Source of the DNA: Helicobacter muridarum
Lineage (GTDB): Bacteria; Campylobacterota; Campylobacteria; Campylobacterales; Helicobacteraceae
Length of the DNA: 64,000 nt
NCBI RefSeq assembly: GCF_000765805.2
Contig: NZ_JRPD02000006.1
Location: 1-64,000 of the forward strand
Reading direction: 5' to 3'
Numbering within the stretch: position 1 is the stretch's first letter; each line of letters begins with the position of its first letter. The notes below the pieces were generated by a model. It made no database searches. It was not told the DNA's origin and worked only from the letters and a program-made list of their open reading frames with translations. Of this stretch, positions 56,363 to 64,000 are shown piece by piece. The translations under genes and the position numbers were made by a program.

Positions 56363-57346
56363 ATGATGTTTCGACTACTCCCTTTGTTCATATATATGCT
56401 AGGACTAATAGTTAGCATAATCTTTATTCAAGCCGATACATTATATATTGATTGCAATGATTTATATGGTGAATGCAATCCAAATGCTATACATAATGAT
56501 GAAAGTTCTAAGAATAATAAAGAAAAAAATATAAATCAAAAAAGAGAATCTTTAATCAAGAATACAAATGAGACAAAAAGACCAACAAGCAATACAGCAT
56601 CTAGCCATAGTAAAAATCATGATTCTTCTCACCAATCCAATAAGCAGCCCAATACTAATATAACTAACTTTATTCCAAGTGGTTCAATGCCGCCTCTTGG
56701 TGGTAAGAAGAAGGGTTTTTTATATTCTGTAGTGTTTATTAGCGCGCTTTTTGACAATGGTGTGCAAAAGCAGGGTTATGGAATATTGCTTAAAGATGGC
56801 TATGTGCTTGGCACAGCTGATTTACTGAATGAGAGCAACTCTTATTTAAAAAGCATAGTTGCAAAAATTCAAGATGATTCTTCACAATCATTAATGTGCT
56901 TTGCTATGCTAAGGCTTAGGGCTACTGACGATAAGCTTGCCTTGCTTCGTGCTGAAAATTACACAGATATTTATTGCAATACTAGACCTGAAAGCTTTTA
57001 TCATCAAAGAGTTAATTTGCACTATTGGACTCCAATTCAAAAGGGAATGCTAAAAAAGACATTGCTATCACGTTCGGATAAAGTTCTATTCCCATTTGTT
57101 ACTGAAAACAATACTCTAAATTATACAAGCTCAAGTATTGGATCTATACAAAAACGCAATCCAGGCTATGGAATTCCCTTGTTTAGTACTAATGGAGATT
57201 TTGTCGGATTCTTACATTCTACTGGGGATTCTAAGAATCCTAATGCAGTAATTTCAAGTGATGAGGTGCATCAATTTATATGTAGCATTGCTAAACGTAA
57301 ACTTTTACCTATTACTGACTTGATACGTCCATGTCTAAAGTTATGA
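56363..57346 (+). CDS. exported protein resembling a trypsin-fold protease without catalytic residues
   Basis: 327 residues: an export signal or anchor (about 4-24), a Lys/Asn/Ser-rich linker (about 45-105), then a domain reminiscent of chymotrypsin-fold proteases. GYGILLKDGYVLGTADLL (138-155) aligns with the usual G.GFVI..G.VLTAAHVV, DDKLALLRA (189-197) with the D.ALL strand, and GYGIPLFSTNGDFVGFLH (268-285) with GNSGGPLFN..G.VVGI. The His and Ser positions are replaced, so it would be inactive as a protease and may bind instead. Four or more cysteines are present. The similarity is by eye and needs a structural check. ATG after AAGGA. Confidence 0.6.
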   Translation: MMFRLLPLFIYMLGLIVSIIFIQADTLYIDCNDLYGECNPNAIHNDESSKNNKEKNINQKRESLIKNTNETKRPTSNTASSHSKNHDSSHQSNKQPNTNITNFIPSGSMPPLGGKKKGFLYSVVFISALFDNGVQKQGYGILLKDGYVLGTADLLNESNSYLKSIVAKIQDDSSQSLMCFAMLRLRATDDKLALLRAENYTDIYCNTRPESFYHQRVNLHYWTPIQKGMLKKTLLSRSDKVLFPFVTENNTLNYTSSSIGSIQKRNPGYGIPLFSTNGDFVGFLHSTGDSKNPNAVISSDEVHQFICSIAKRKLLPITDLIRPCLKL

Positions 57347-57450
57347 TAAATTTGATATTTATATTATGATTATTTTTACTAATAATATATTATAATCCAT
57401 TATTTATTTAGTCTTAATACTAATTTTTATTAGAGTTTAAGGATATGATA

Positions 57451-57510
57451 ATGTTATTATTTTTTGTCAAGCAAAACTTATTTCTATATTTAATTAACTT
57501 ATTTTGGTGA
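57451..57510 (+). CDS. short leader ORF ahead of the TolC-family gene
   Basis: ATG at 57451 has AAGGA seven bases upstream and opens a 19-codon hydrophobic peptide (MLLFFVKQNLFLYLINLFW). Its TGA overlaps a GTG (57507) that is in frame with the TolC-family gene, giving a GTGA stop-start. This suggests translational coupling or attenuation. It is too short to judge by similarity. Confidence 0.4.
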   Translation: MLLFFVKQNLFLYLINLFW

Positions 57511-59105
57511 TTAATATCATGTTTGGCGATATAAGATATAAACTTTCTTATATGCTTAATTTATGCTACATATATTGTGTTTGCTTATATATTCATCATG
57601 TTGCTTTTTTAGCCATTTTGTGTTTGGCTTGGACTGCATGCGTTAAGCTGCCTACAAATGAAGAGTTAGCCTTAAAAACTAATGTCCGAAATGAGTTTCA
57701 TAATAAAGAGATATTAAAGCATATTGGGGATTCTAACCTTGATATGAGAAATTTGGACTATATACAAACATTTTTTGCATTATTTCCGGATCCAATATTA
57801 GAGAAAATTATATTGCAATCATTGGAATCTAACACAAATCTCTTGATTCTTGAATCTAAAATAAGGCAGGCTAGAGCCACAGCAAAGGTTAATACTTGGA
57901 ATCTATTTCCAAAAGCTAATGCTAATCTTAATTATAATTATAGTGATAGTAATTATCAAAGGATACAAACTAATGTTACGCAAAATACTACCAATGTTGC
58001 CCTATCGTTTAATTGGGAGGTAGATATATTTGGTAAATTAAATGCACTGCGCTTAGCAAATAAGGAGCAGGTTTTACAATCTATACAAAATTTATATCAA
58101 GCACAAGTTGTTTTAATAGGTGATGTGGCGAATTATTATTTTTTGATTAGACAGATTGCTCAATCAATACTCATCAATGAAAAGATTACCAATAATTTAG
58201 AGCAAATTTATCTATTAACAAATCAAAAATACCACTTAGGATTAATAGGTATAGATAGCGTGGCAACTACAAAGAGTAATTACTTATCACAAAAGAATGT
58301 AACATTGAACTTAAATTATGTGTTAGAGCAAAACAAAAATGCATTACTTTTGTTATTAAATAAAAATGAATTAGGGTTTGATATAGGCAATATTGATTAT
58401 ATATTTAATGAAGGAAAAATTCCTAGCATAAATAGTCTTTCTAGCTCCATTGTTTTTAATCGCCCAGATGTGAAATCTAGTGTATTTGCTTTGAATTCTT
58501 CCTTATATCAAAGACATAATAAAAAAATGGCACTTTTTCCTAATATTAATATCAATGGGAGTTTAGGTCAGATTCTATTTTCTCCACGCAATAGTTTAGG
58601 TGATATGGTATGGCAGATTGCAAGCTCTCTTGCTATGCCATTATTAAATAGGCAGTCTATAACACAAGATTATATTATGTCTAAAGAGGACACTAAACAG
58701 GCTTTTTATACATTACAAAATACAATTAATACAGCGGTATCAGAGATTGAAAATGCTACAAAGAATATGGAGATCACAAATACTGCTTTAGCCATATCGC
58801 AAGAAGACTTCGCAAATAATAAAAATACATTTGAGATTATGGAATCAAGATATAAGCAAAACCTAATAGATGATATTTCAAGACTTGAGTATGCTAATAC
58901 GTACTTGAGAGCTAAGAATAGTTTGCTTAGCGCGTATTTAGCTCAAAATCAAGCTGTGATTGCTTTTTATAAGGCATTTGGTGGGAATCTAGTTCCAAGC
59001 CAATCTATATATCATATCGATATGCAGAGAGATAGAATCTTAGAAGACTATAGGATATATGAGAGCAAAAAGAGTAAAAAGGAAGATATAGCCAATGATT
59101 TATAA
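57507..59105 (+). CDS. TolC/NodT-family outer-membrane efflux lipoprotein
   Basis: Outer-membrane channel of tripartite efflux, about 532 residues. The long N-terminus contains a hydrophobic export segment ending in LAWTAC, a lipobox that would acylate the Cys. The mature protein shows the two repeated helical hairpins of TolC proteins with SFNWEVDIFGKLNAL, a NodT-type signature. Start choice is uncertain: GTG 57507 (coupled to the leader ORF) or ATG 57519. The MacA-like adaptor gene follows 34 bases later. Confidence 0.88.
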   Translation: MINIMFGDIRYKLSYMLNLCYIYCVCLYIHHVAFLAILCLAWTACVKLPTNEELALKTNVRNEFHNKEILKHIGDSNLDMRNLDYIQTFFALFPDPILEKIILQSLESNTNLLILESKIRQARATAKVNTWNLFPKANANLNYNYSDSNYQRIQTNVTQNTTNVALSFNWEVDIFGKLNALRLANKEQVLQSIQNLYQAQVVLIGDVANYYFLIRQIAQSILINEKITNNLEQIYLLTNQKYHLGLIGIDSVATTKSNYLSQKNVTLNLNYVLEQNKNALLLLLNKNELGFDIGNIDYIFNEGKIPSINSLSSSIVFNRPDVKSSVFALNSSLYQRHNKKMALFPNININGSLGQILFSPRNSLGDMVWQIASSLAMPLLNRQSITQDYIMSKEDTKQAFYTLQNTINTAVSEIENATKNMEITNTALAISQEDFANNKNTFEIMESRYKQNLIDDISRLEYANTYLRAKNSLLSAYLAQNQAVIAFYKAFGGNLVPSQSIYHIDMQRDRILEDYRIYESKKSKKEDIANDL

Positions 59106-59139
59106 CATTTTCACATTTGATCATGATTAAGGATTTTTT

Positions 59140-60405
59140 ATGCCAACTAGTGAAGATATATATAAAACTATAACTCCAACAAAAAAGAAATATATATTAT
59201 TTGTATGGCTTGCTATTCTAGCCTTCTTGATTTTATTGGTTATGCTTTTTGTATTACGAGACGGTAATGAAGTCATTTATACAACGGTAAACCCCATTAA
59301 AAAGGATATTACACAAACAGTTTCTGCTACTGGAACTCTTTCTCCTACAAATGAGGTTGAGATAGGTAGCCAAATTTCAGGCACTATATATAAGCTATAT
59401 GTTGATGTAAATGATGTGGTAAAAAAGGATCAAATCCTAGCTGAAATTAATCCAAACAAATTAAATCAAACTAAAGATGGATATGAAGCGCAACTCACAT
59501 CAGCTCTAGCAAATCTAGAAGCTTCTAAAGTATCTCTCTCTCAAAAGGAATGGAATTATAGGCAACAACAAAAACTATATGAAGCTACAAACGGGCGTTC
59601 ACCCTCATTGTTAGAATTACAAACTGCAAAGATGGAATACCTCTCTGCTAAGGCAGATATAAAGGTTAAGCGAGCAGCTATTAATCAGATTCAAACAAAT
59701 TTGCGCACATCAAATATTGACTTGCAAAATTCAATCATAAGAAGCCCAATTGATGGTATTGTATTAGAGAGAAGTGTTAGCTTAGGTCAGACTGTTGCGG
59801 CTAATTTTCAGTCTCCAACATTATTTAAACTAGCTGAAAACCTTGGTGAGATGAATCTTGTTGTAAATATTTCTGAATCAGATATTGGCAGAGTAAGGAC
59901 TGGACAGGAAGCAATATTTAACGTTGACGCATATCCAAATCAAGAGTTTAGGGCAAGTGTTGATAGGGTGAATTTTGCAGCCACAACCACAGATAATATA
60001 ACTAGCTATGAAACTACAATTCATGTGAATAATGATAATCTTCTTCTTAAGCCCGGTATGAATGCAACTGCGCAAATTAAAGTAGCAAGCTCTAGCGGTG
60101 CAATGATAGTGCCACTTAGTGCGTTATTCTATGACCCAGAGCAAAGCAAATCAAAAGTAACACAGAAAAAAGCCTCATCAAATCCTTTAACACAAGCAGG
60201 GGGACCATCAAGACCGCGTAGTGAAAGAGCTGTAAATACTAATACAAAAACACAGCCCAAAGGGCAAGTTTGGATATTAGAGGAGGGTAATGTTATACGA
60301 ATGGTTGAAGTAGGTATTGGCATTTCTGATTCTAAAATGGTAGAAATCATATCAAGCGAGATAGATACTAATACAAAAATAGTTACAGAGTCTAAATATA
60401 AATAG
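59140..60405 (+). CDS. macA: MacA-like periplasmic adaptor protein
   Basis: Membrane-fusion protein linking an inner-membrane transporter with TolC. The 421 residues have one N-terminal helix (about 21-43), a split lipoyl domain (SGTIYKLYVDVNDVVKKDQI and IIRSPIDGIVLERSV), a helical hairpin, a beta-barrel, and a membrane-proximal domain with a low-complexity insertion around 330-375. The RSPIDGIVLE motif fits MacA. No MacB permease follows: the next gene is on the other strand 77 bases away. Confidence 0.88.
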   Translation: MPTSEDIYKTITPTKKKYILFVWLAILAFLILLVMLFVLRDGNEVIYTTVNPIKKDITQTVSATGTLSPTNEVEIGSQISGTIYKLYVDVNDVVKKDQILAEINPNKLNQTKDGYEAQLTSALANLEASKVSLSQKEWNYRQQQKLYEATNGRSPSLLELQTAKMEYLSAKADIKVKRAAINQIQTNLRTSNIDLQNSIIRSPIDGIVLERSVSLGQTVAANFQSPTLFKLAENLGEMNLVVNISESDIGRVRTGQEAIFNVDAYPNQEFRASVDRVNFAATTTDNITSYETTIHVNNDNLLLKPGMNATAQIKVASSSGAMIVPLSALFYDPEQSKSKVTQKKASSNPLTQAGGPSRPRSERAVNTNTKTQPKGQVWILEEGNVIRMVEVGIGISDSKMVEIISSEIDTNTKIVTESKYK

Positions 60406-60482
60406 TTTAAGCTATCTTGGCTATATGAAGTGATTTGCTTAATACGCGCTTTATAATATTACTAGTATTTTTACTTTTTATG

Positions 60483-62264
60483 TTAATTGGGATTAGCATC
60501 ATCTTTATTTTTATCACGAAGCTCCAATATAATTGGAGTACCTAAGAGTTTAAATTCTGTTTTAATGGTATTGACTAAGTATCTTTGATAGCTAAAATGC
60601 AGCTTAGTCTTATTCATCATAAGGGCTATACGTGGCGGTTTGGTATCAAACTGTGTAGCATAATATATCTTAATGAACTTGCCATGATCGCTTGGAATTG
60701 GGTGTTTTTTAATGGCTTCTTGTATGCATTCGTTGAGCCTTGCAGTTGGTATACGATAAGAAAAATTATTATATACCTCTATGATTTTTTGCTTTATGTC
60801 ATATATATGCCTATTTGTAGCGGCTGATACTGTGATAATTGGAGCATATTCTAGAAATCTAAATTTATGTGAATAATTTTCTTTTAGCTTGGTATATTCT
60901 TTACATCTTATATCCCATTTATTCAAAAGAACAATAATGCCCAAAGAATTATCGATGGCAATAGAGCTTATTTTTTCATCAAGCTCTACAAACTCCATGC
61001 TGCTATCTAATACCAACAAGGCAATATCGCATTCTTGTAGAATCTTCTGTGTCCTATCCAATGCGTATTTTTCTATGCCATTAATTTTTGAGCGTCTTCT
61101 GATACCTGCTGTGTCAACGAATGTAATTTGTTTATTATCATGAATAATACTTTCATTGACTGGATCTGTTGTTGTTCCCGCTACATTGGAGACTAAGGAT
61201 CGATTAGTTTTTGTTATAGCGTTTAATATGGAACTTTTACCTACGTTTGGTCTGCCTATTATCCCTACATGAATTTGCGGAATTTCTTCTTGATTTGATT
61301 CCATTGAGAAATATATTTTTTCATTTGATCTGTCATAATATTCAAGTGGATCTAATCCTATGCTTTGGGTTAAATTTTGTTTTGCTGTAAAAGATTTATG
61401 TAGGCTAGAATCTAAAAGCGATATTTTTTTATCATCAACCAAAATTCTTTTCTTTTGTAGCTGGTTTGTATTTATTAACTTTTGAATTGTTGATTCTATT
61501 GTTGTGATGAGTTTTGTTATACCTCGATTATTGGATACAGAAATCATTATGAACTCAACTCCAAAAGACATGAAATCGTGAGTATCTAATGCAATTTTAT
61601 CGCTATCTACTTTGTTTAATACCAATATTGCTGGTTTTTGTTTGGATAGCTCTCTAAAAATCATTATATCGCTATCATCTACACCCATGCTACCATCAAC
61701 CATATATACAATAATATCGCTTTGTTTTACATATTCATATGAATGTAGCGAAATGTCATATTTTAATGCACTAGCTATATGGCTTTGATTTATAGTAGGT
61801 ATAAAGTTACAAGATTTAGAATCTGCTTGTATTAAGCTTGTATTTTGCTTTGCCCTAGCTCTTGTCCCAATAGAATCAAGTATATCCAATCCACCAGTAT
61901 CAATGATACAAATATCAAATTCATTTAACCGTAGGTTTTGCTTATTTATATCTCTAGTGCTACCACTTATGTTTGAAGTAATGGCTACTTGTTTCTTTAG
62001 TAATCGATTGAAAAGAGAGCTTTTGCCTACATTTGGCTTACCCATAATGCCAACATTTGCAATCGGAATAATGGGCTGGGTGTTAGCTTTGGATTCTGTG
62101 TGGCTATCTATATTCTTAGATTTGTTATGTTTTTTGATATTTACATGTGTTGAGTTCGGTGTATTTGCTAGTTTTAACTTTCTCTTAAATCCAAAAGGAG
62201 GTAGCAGCTCCTTTTGTGTATTTATATTGTTTTTTCTTCTAGCCTTTAGGTGCTTTCTGTTCAT
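60483..62264 (-). CDS. der: ribosome-assembly GTPase Der (EngA), long form
   Basis: Double GTPase needed for 50S maturation. Two G domains are clear: GKPNVGKS at 75-82 with NKVD near 217-220, and GRPNVGKS at 337-344 with NKWD further on; a KH-like domain ends the protein. At 593 residues it is about 130 longer than usual. The excess is a basic N-terminal extension (1-68), an insert of about 40 residues after the first DTGG (about 131-172), and a long linker between the G domains (about 262-330). AGGA lies nine bases before the ATG. Confidence 0.95.
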   Translation of the reverse strand: MNRKHLKARRKNNINTQKELLPPFGFKRKLKLANTPNSTHVNIKKHNKSKNIDSHTESKANTQPIIPIANVGIMGKPNVGKSSLFNRLLKKQVAITSNISGSTRDINKQNLRLNEFDICIIDTGGLDILDSIGTRARAKQNTSLIQADSKSCNFIPTINQSHIASALKYDISLHSYEYVKQSDIIVYMVDGSMGVDDSDIMIFRELSKQKPAILVLNKVDSDKIALDTHDFMSFGVEFIMISVSNNRGITKLITTIESTIQKLINTNQLQKKRILVDDKKISLLDSSLHKSFTAKQNLTQSIGLDPLEYYDRSNEKIYFSMESNQEEIPQIHVGIIGRPNVGKSSILNAITKTNRSLVSNVAGTTTDPVNESIIHDNKQITFVDTAGIRRRSKINGIEKYALDRTQKILQECDIALLVLDSSMEFVELDEKISSIAIDNSLGIIVLLNKWDIRCKEYTKLKENYSHKFRFLEYAPIITVSAATNRHIYDIKQKIIEVYNNFSYRIPTARLNECIQEAIKKHPIPSDHGKFIKIYYATQFDTKPPRIALMMNKTKLHFSYQRYLVNTIKTEFKLLGTPIILELRDKNKDDANPN

Positions 62265-62328
62265 TTGCTAAATCCTAGCAAGTATGTATAACAATTAGAT
62301 TATAGGGCTATGAGTATTTAGTGTTAAA

Positions 62329-62862
62329 CTAAAACTGAAGTGCTAAGGTTAGCCCGATTCTATGAATATTCATATTATATCCATCTAACTTTGGTTTTTG
62401 ATAAGACCCATCAAGACCAATGGCTAATGGCACAAGTGGAAGTGTAAAATGCAAGCCATAGTTAAGAGCCCAAGTATCAGTTAGGTTATTATTAAATGTC
62501 GAGCGTGAACCCCCAACATAAGGAGTTAGAATTCCAAATATAGAGTATCCAACTACTGCACCATATTGTATATTGTTATATCTATTTTTCAGAAGCGATC
62601 CAGATGAGACGCTTTCGAATTTTACAAATGGAGCTATTCTTATTTTCGTTTTTAGCCATATACGAGCATAACCACCAAAAGATAGAGATGATTTATCAAA
62701 ATTATAGTGTTTTGCATCACTAAAATCTGCCGAAACAATTCCGCCAGCCTCAATCCCTATTAGAGGTAATGCGCTAGCACTAGATCCTAATGATCCTGCA
62801 ACCAATGCTGTTGCAACAATCCCTGAAGCACAAATTTTTGTAAAATAAGAAATCTTTCTCAT
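62329..62862 (-). CDS. small outer-membrane beta-barrel protein
   Basis: 177 residues with a clear signal peptide (about 1-31, ending SASA). The mature 145 residues alternate polar and hydrophobic residues in about eight strands, ending with Phe (LTLALQF), the usual C-terminal signature of outer-membrane barrels. It resembles the OmpA/OmpW-size class but no precise family. The ATG follows GAGGAAC. Confidence 0.72.
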   Translation of the reverse strand: MRKISYFTKICASGIVATALVAGSLGSSASALPLIGIEAGGIVSADFSDAKHYNFDKSSLSFGGYARIWLKTKIRIAPFVKFESVSSGSLLKNRYNNIQYGAVVGYSIFGILTPYVGGSRSTFNNNLTDTWALNYGLHFTLPLVPLAIGLDGSYQKPKLDGYNMNIHRIGLTLALQF

Positions 62863-63117
62863 GATAAAGTTCCTCGCTTATTAAATACTATATTATTCTA
62901 TTTTAGAATTATATGCAAACAATTTAAACCCAAAATAATTTCGATAAATAATTTAATCAGATTATCTTAATTGTGTTTATTTTAATATGGTGGTGCTTTG
63001 TGTTTGAAAGATGTAGCAAGAATTGCTCCAATGTTTTGTAGCTATTTGTCTAGCTTTAATGAATAGCTAATTTTTATATTTTATTATCCTAAATGAGATG
63101 AAACGTAATAATTTTTA

Positions 63118-63143
63118 TATAATAATAATCCATTTTATTATTA
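63118..63143 (+). promoter_or_regulatory. -10 box overlapped by an AT-rich dyad before the binding-protein gene
   Basis: TATAAT at 63118-63123 is a good -10 box. TAATAATAA (63120-63128) and TTATTATTA (63135-63143) form a perfect 9-base dyad with a six-base spacer just over it. Helicobacter Fur sites are built from TAATAAT/ATTATTA halves, but with shorter spacing than here. A repressor bound here would block the promoter, fitting iron or nickel control of a binding protein. Confidence 0.5.
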
Positions 63144-63154
63144 AAGGAAAATAT

Positions 63155-63985
63155 ATGCTTAAGACACAAATGTGGAGATTTTATTTTGTATTGTTTACAA
63201 TGCTATACCTATCTGTGTTAGGACAATCTAAGAATACTATGATTGTGCTAGATCCAGCTAGCATTGAGATTCTATACATGATAGGGGCAGAAGATGAAAT
63301 ACTTGCAATCCCAGATATGAAGACAATTGAGCCTAAAGAAAAGACTAAAAAATTGCAAAAAGTTGGGACTTTTACTAATCCAAGCATAGAGAAGATTCTA
63401 AGCTTAAAGCCAAAGATAGTTATTCTTACAAGTTATAGCATTGGATTAAAAGATCAGCTAGAAAGACAGAAAATAAAGACCATGCAATTACCTGTGAATA
63501 GTCTAAAAGATATTCAGAATAACATAATCACATTGGGAGATATAACCAATAAACAGGAAAATGCTAAAAAACTTTTAGATGACTTTAATGATAAGCTAGT
63601 TCAAATCAAGGCTATGCCAGTAAATAAAAGAGCTGTATTTATATATAGTGCTACGCCCTTAATGGTGTTTGGCGCAAATACTCTTCCTAGTGATGTTTTA
63701 GATGCAATTGGTGTAGATAATATTGCTAAAGATATAGTAGGACAACGACCAATTCTTAGCCCAGAATTTCTATTAAAAGAAAATCCAGAAGTTATTTTAT
63801 ATGGTTTGAGAATCACAGATAAAAATGAGCTAATTAATGCTAATCCAGCCTTTAAACATTTGAACGCAGTAAAAAATGATAATGTGTATTTTCTTGAGCT
63901 ACACTCCTTGCTTCGTGGTTCACCAAATATCATTAATGAGATTTTGCGTATAAAAAAGGATATATTTGGGCAAAAAACTCCTTGA
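63155..63985 (+). CDS. periplasmic siderophore/metal-complex binding protein (BtuF/FecB type)
   Basis: Substrate-binding protein of a metal-chelate ABC importer. From the ATG at 63155 (AAAGGA seven bases upstream) it has 276 residues. An ATG at 63098 lies upstream of the likely promoter and is rejected. A signal peptide ends near GQSKN. The two-lobed fold is shown by IVLDPASIEILYMIGAEDEILAI, VGTFTNPSIEKILSLKPKIVI and LLKENPEVILYG. It could carry Fe(III)-siderophore, haem or nickel complexes. The permease and ATPase genes are not inside the window, which ends 15 bases later. Confidence 0.85.
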   Translation: MLKTQMWRFYFVLFTMLYLSVLGQSKNTMIVLDPASIEILYMIGAEDEILAIPDMKTIEPKEKTKKLQKVGTFTNPSIEKILSLKPKIVILTSYSIGLKDQLERQKIKTMQLPVNSLKDIQNNIITLGDITNKQENAKKLLDDFNDKLVQIKAMPVNKRAVFIYSATPLMVFGANTLPSDVLDAIGVDNIAKDIVGQRPILSPEFLLKENPEVILYGLRITDKNELINANPAFKHLNAVKNDNVYFLELHSLLRGSPNIINEILRIKKDIFGQKTP

Positions 63986-64000
63986 TTTTGTTTTGAGTCT

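Noticed and set aside
63120-63143. Dyad as a canonical Fur box or NikR site
   Set aside because: Half-site spacing is wider than the Fur consensus, and the orientation is opposite to the NikR TATTATT-N11-AATAATA form; kept only as a Fur-like candidate.

Overview
The window looks like chromosomal DNA of a Helicobacter species (Campylobacterota), probably of the enterohepatic type rather than H. pylori. The evidence is A+T-rich DNA, full-length NifU beside NifS, a fused TrpC-TrpF, a Maf-type flagellin glycosylation factor, a BioV-like esterase, LutABC, an unlinked hypC, membrane-anchored MurF, and two 13-base G tracts of the phase-variable kind. I saw no rRNA, tRNA, CRISPR array, insertion sequence or prophage.

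Bases 1-9650: a short-chain acid / ketone-body cluster on the plus strand (CoA-transferase A and B, thiolase, AtoE-like permease) is followed on the minus strand by nifS-nifU and a long trpCF fusion. The nifS tail plus the nifS-nifU spacer (6149-6255) is duplicated exactly at 1-107, so the acid cluster and nifU lie between direct repeats. Bases 9864-16734 (minus): thrB-ylxR-infB, a small membrane protein and a Maf-family gene. Bases 16824-22087 (plus): bioV-like, trpS, a small coiled-coil protein, KtrB/KtrA potassium uptake, and a GtrB-type glycosyltransferase. An intergenic region of about 1.1 kb follows.

Bases 23226-34446: an orphan CusA-type copper/silver RND pump, lptC-lptA, two small-molecule transporters, an MscS channel, a CAAX-type protease-prmC pair and ybgC. 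Bases 34696-41000: a secreted unknown, an LRAT-like papain-fold protein, a PepSY-type membrane protein behind a poly-G promoter region, tsaB-like, hypC, a predicted beta-barrel, and a CorC/HlyC-type protein. Bases 41014-43290: ychF and a secreted protein, locally richer in G+C. About 800 bases without genes follow.

Bases 44095-64000: murF and acylphosphatase, lutABC lactate oxidation, a second member of the secreted family, a small secreted protein, a two-component system, pepF, cyclophilin, and a secreted protein that resembles a trypsin-fold protease without its catalytic residues. Then come a TolC-MacA pair without MacB, der, a small outer-membrane protein, and a periplasmic binding protein behind an AT-rich dyad.

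The most unusual items are: the two distant paralogues of a secreted CxxC family (42166-43290 and 49538-50746); the predicted pseudo-protease; the Asp in the nucleophile elbow of the BioV-like enzyme; the G tract in a divergent promoter region; the duplicated nifS tail; and several palindromic operator candidates (nifS, lutA, cusA, binding-protein gene). No complete new system is proven by the sequence alone.
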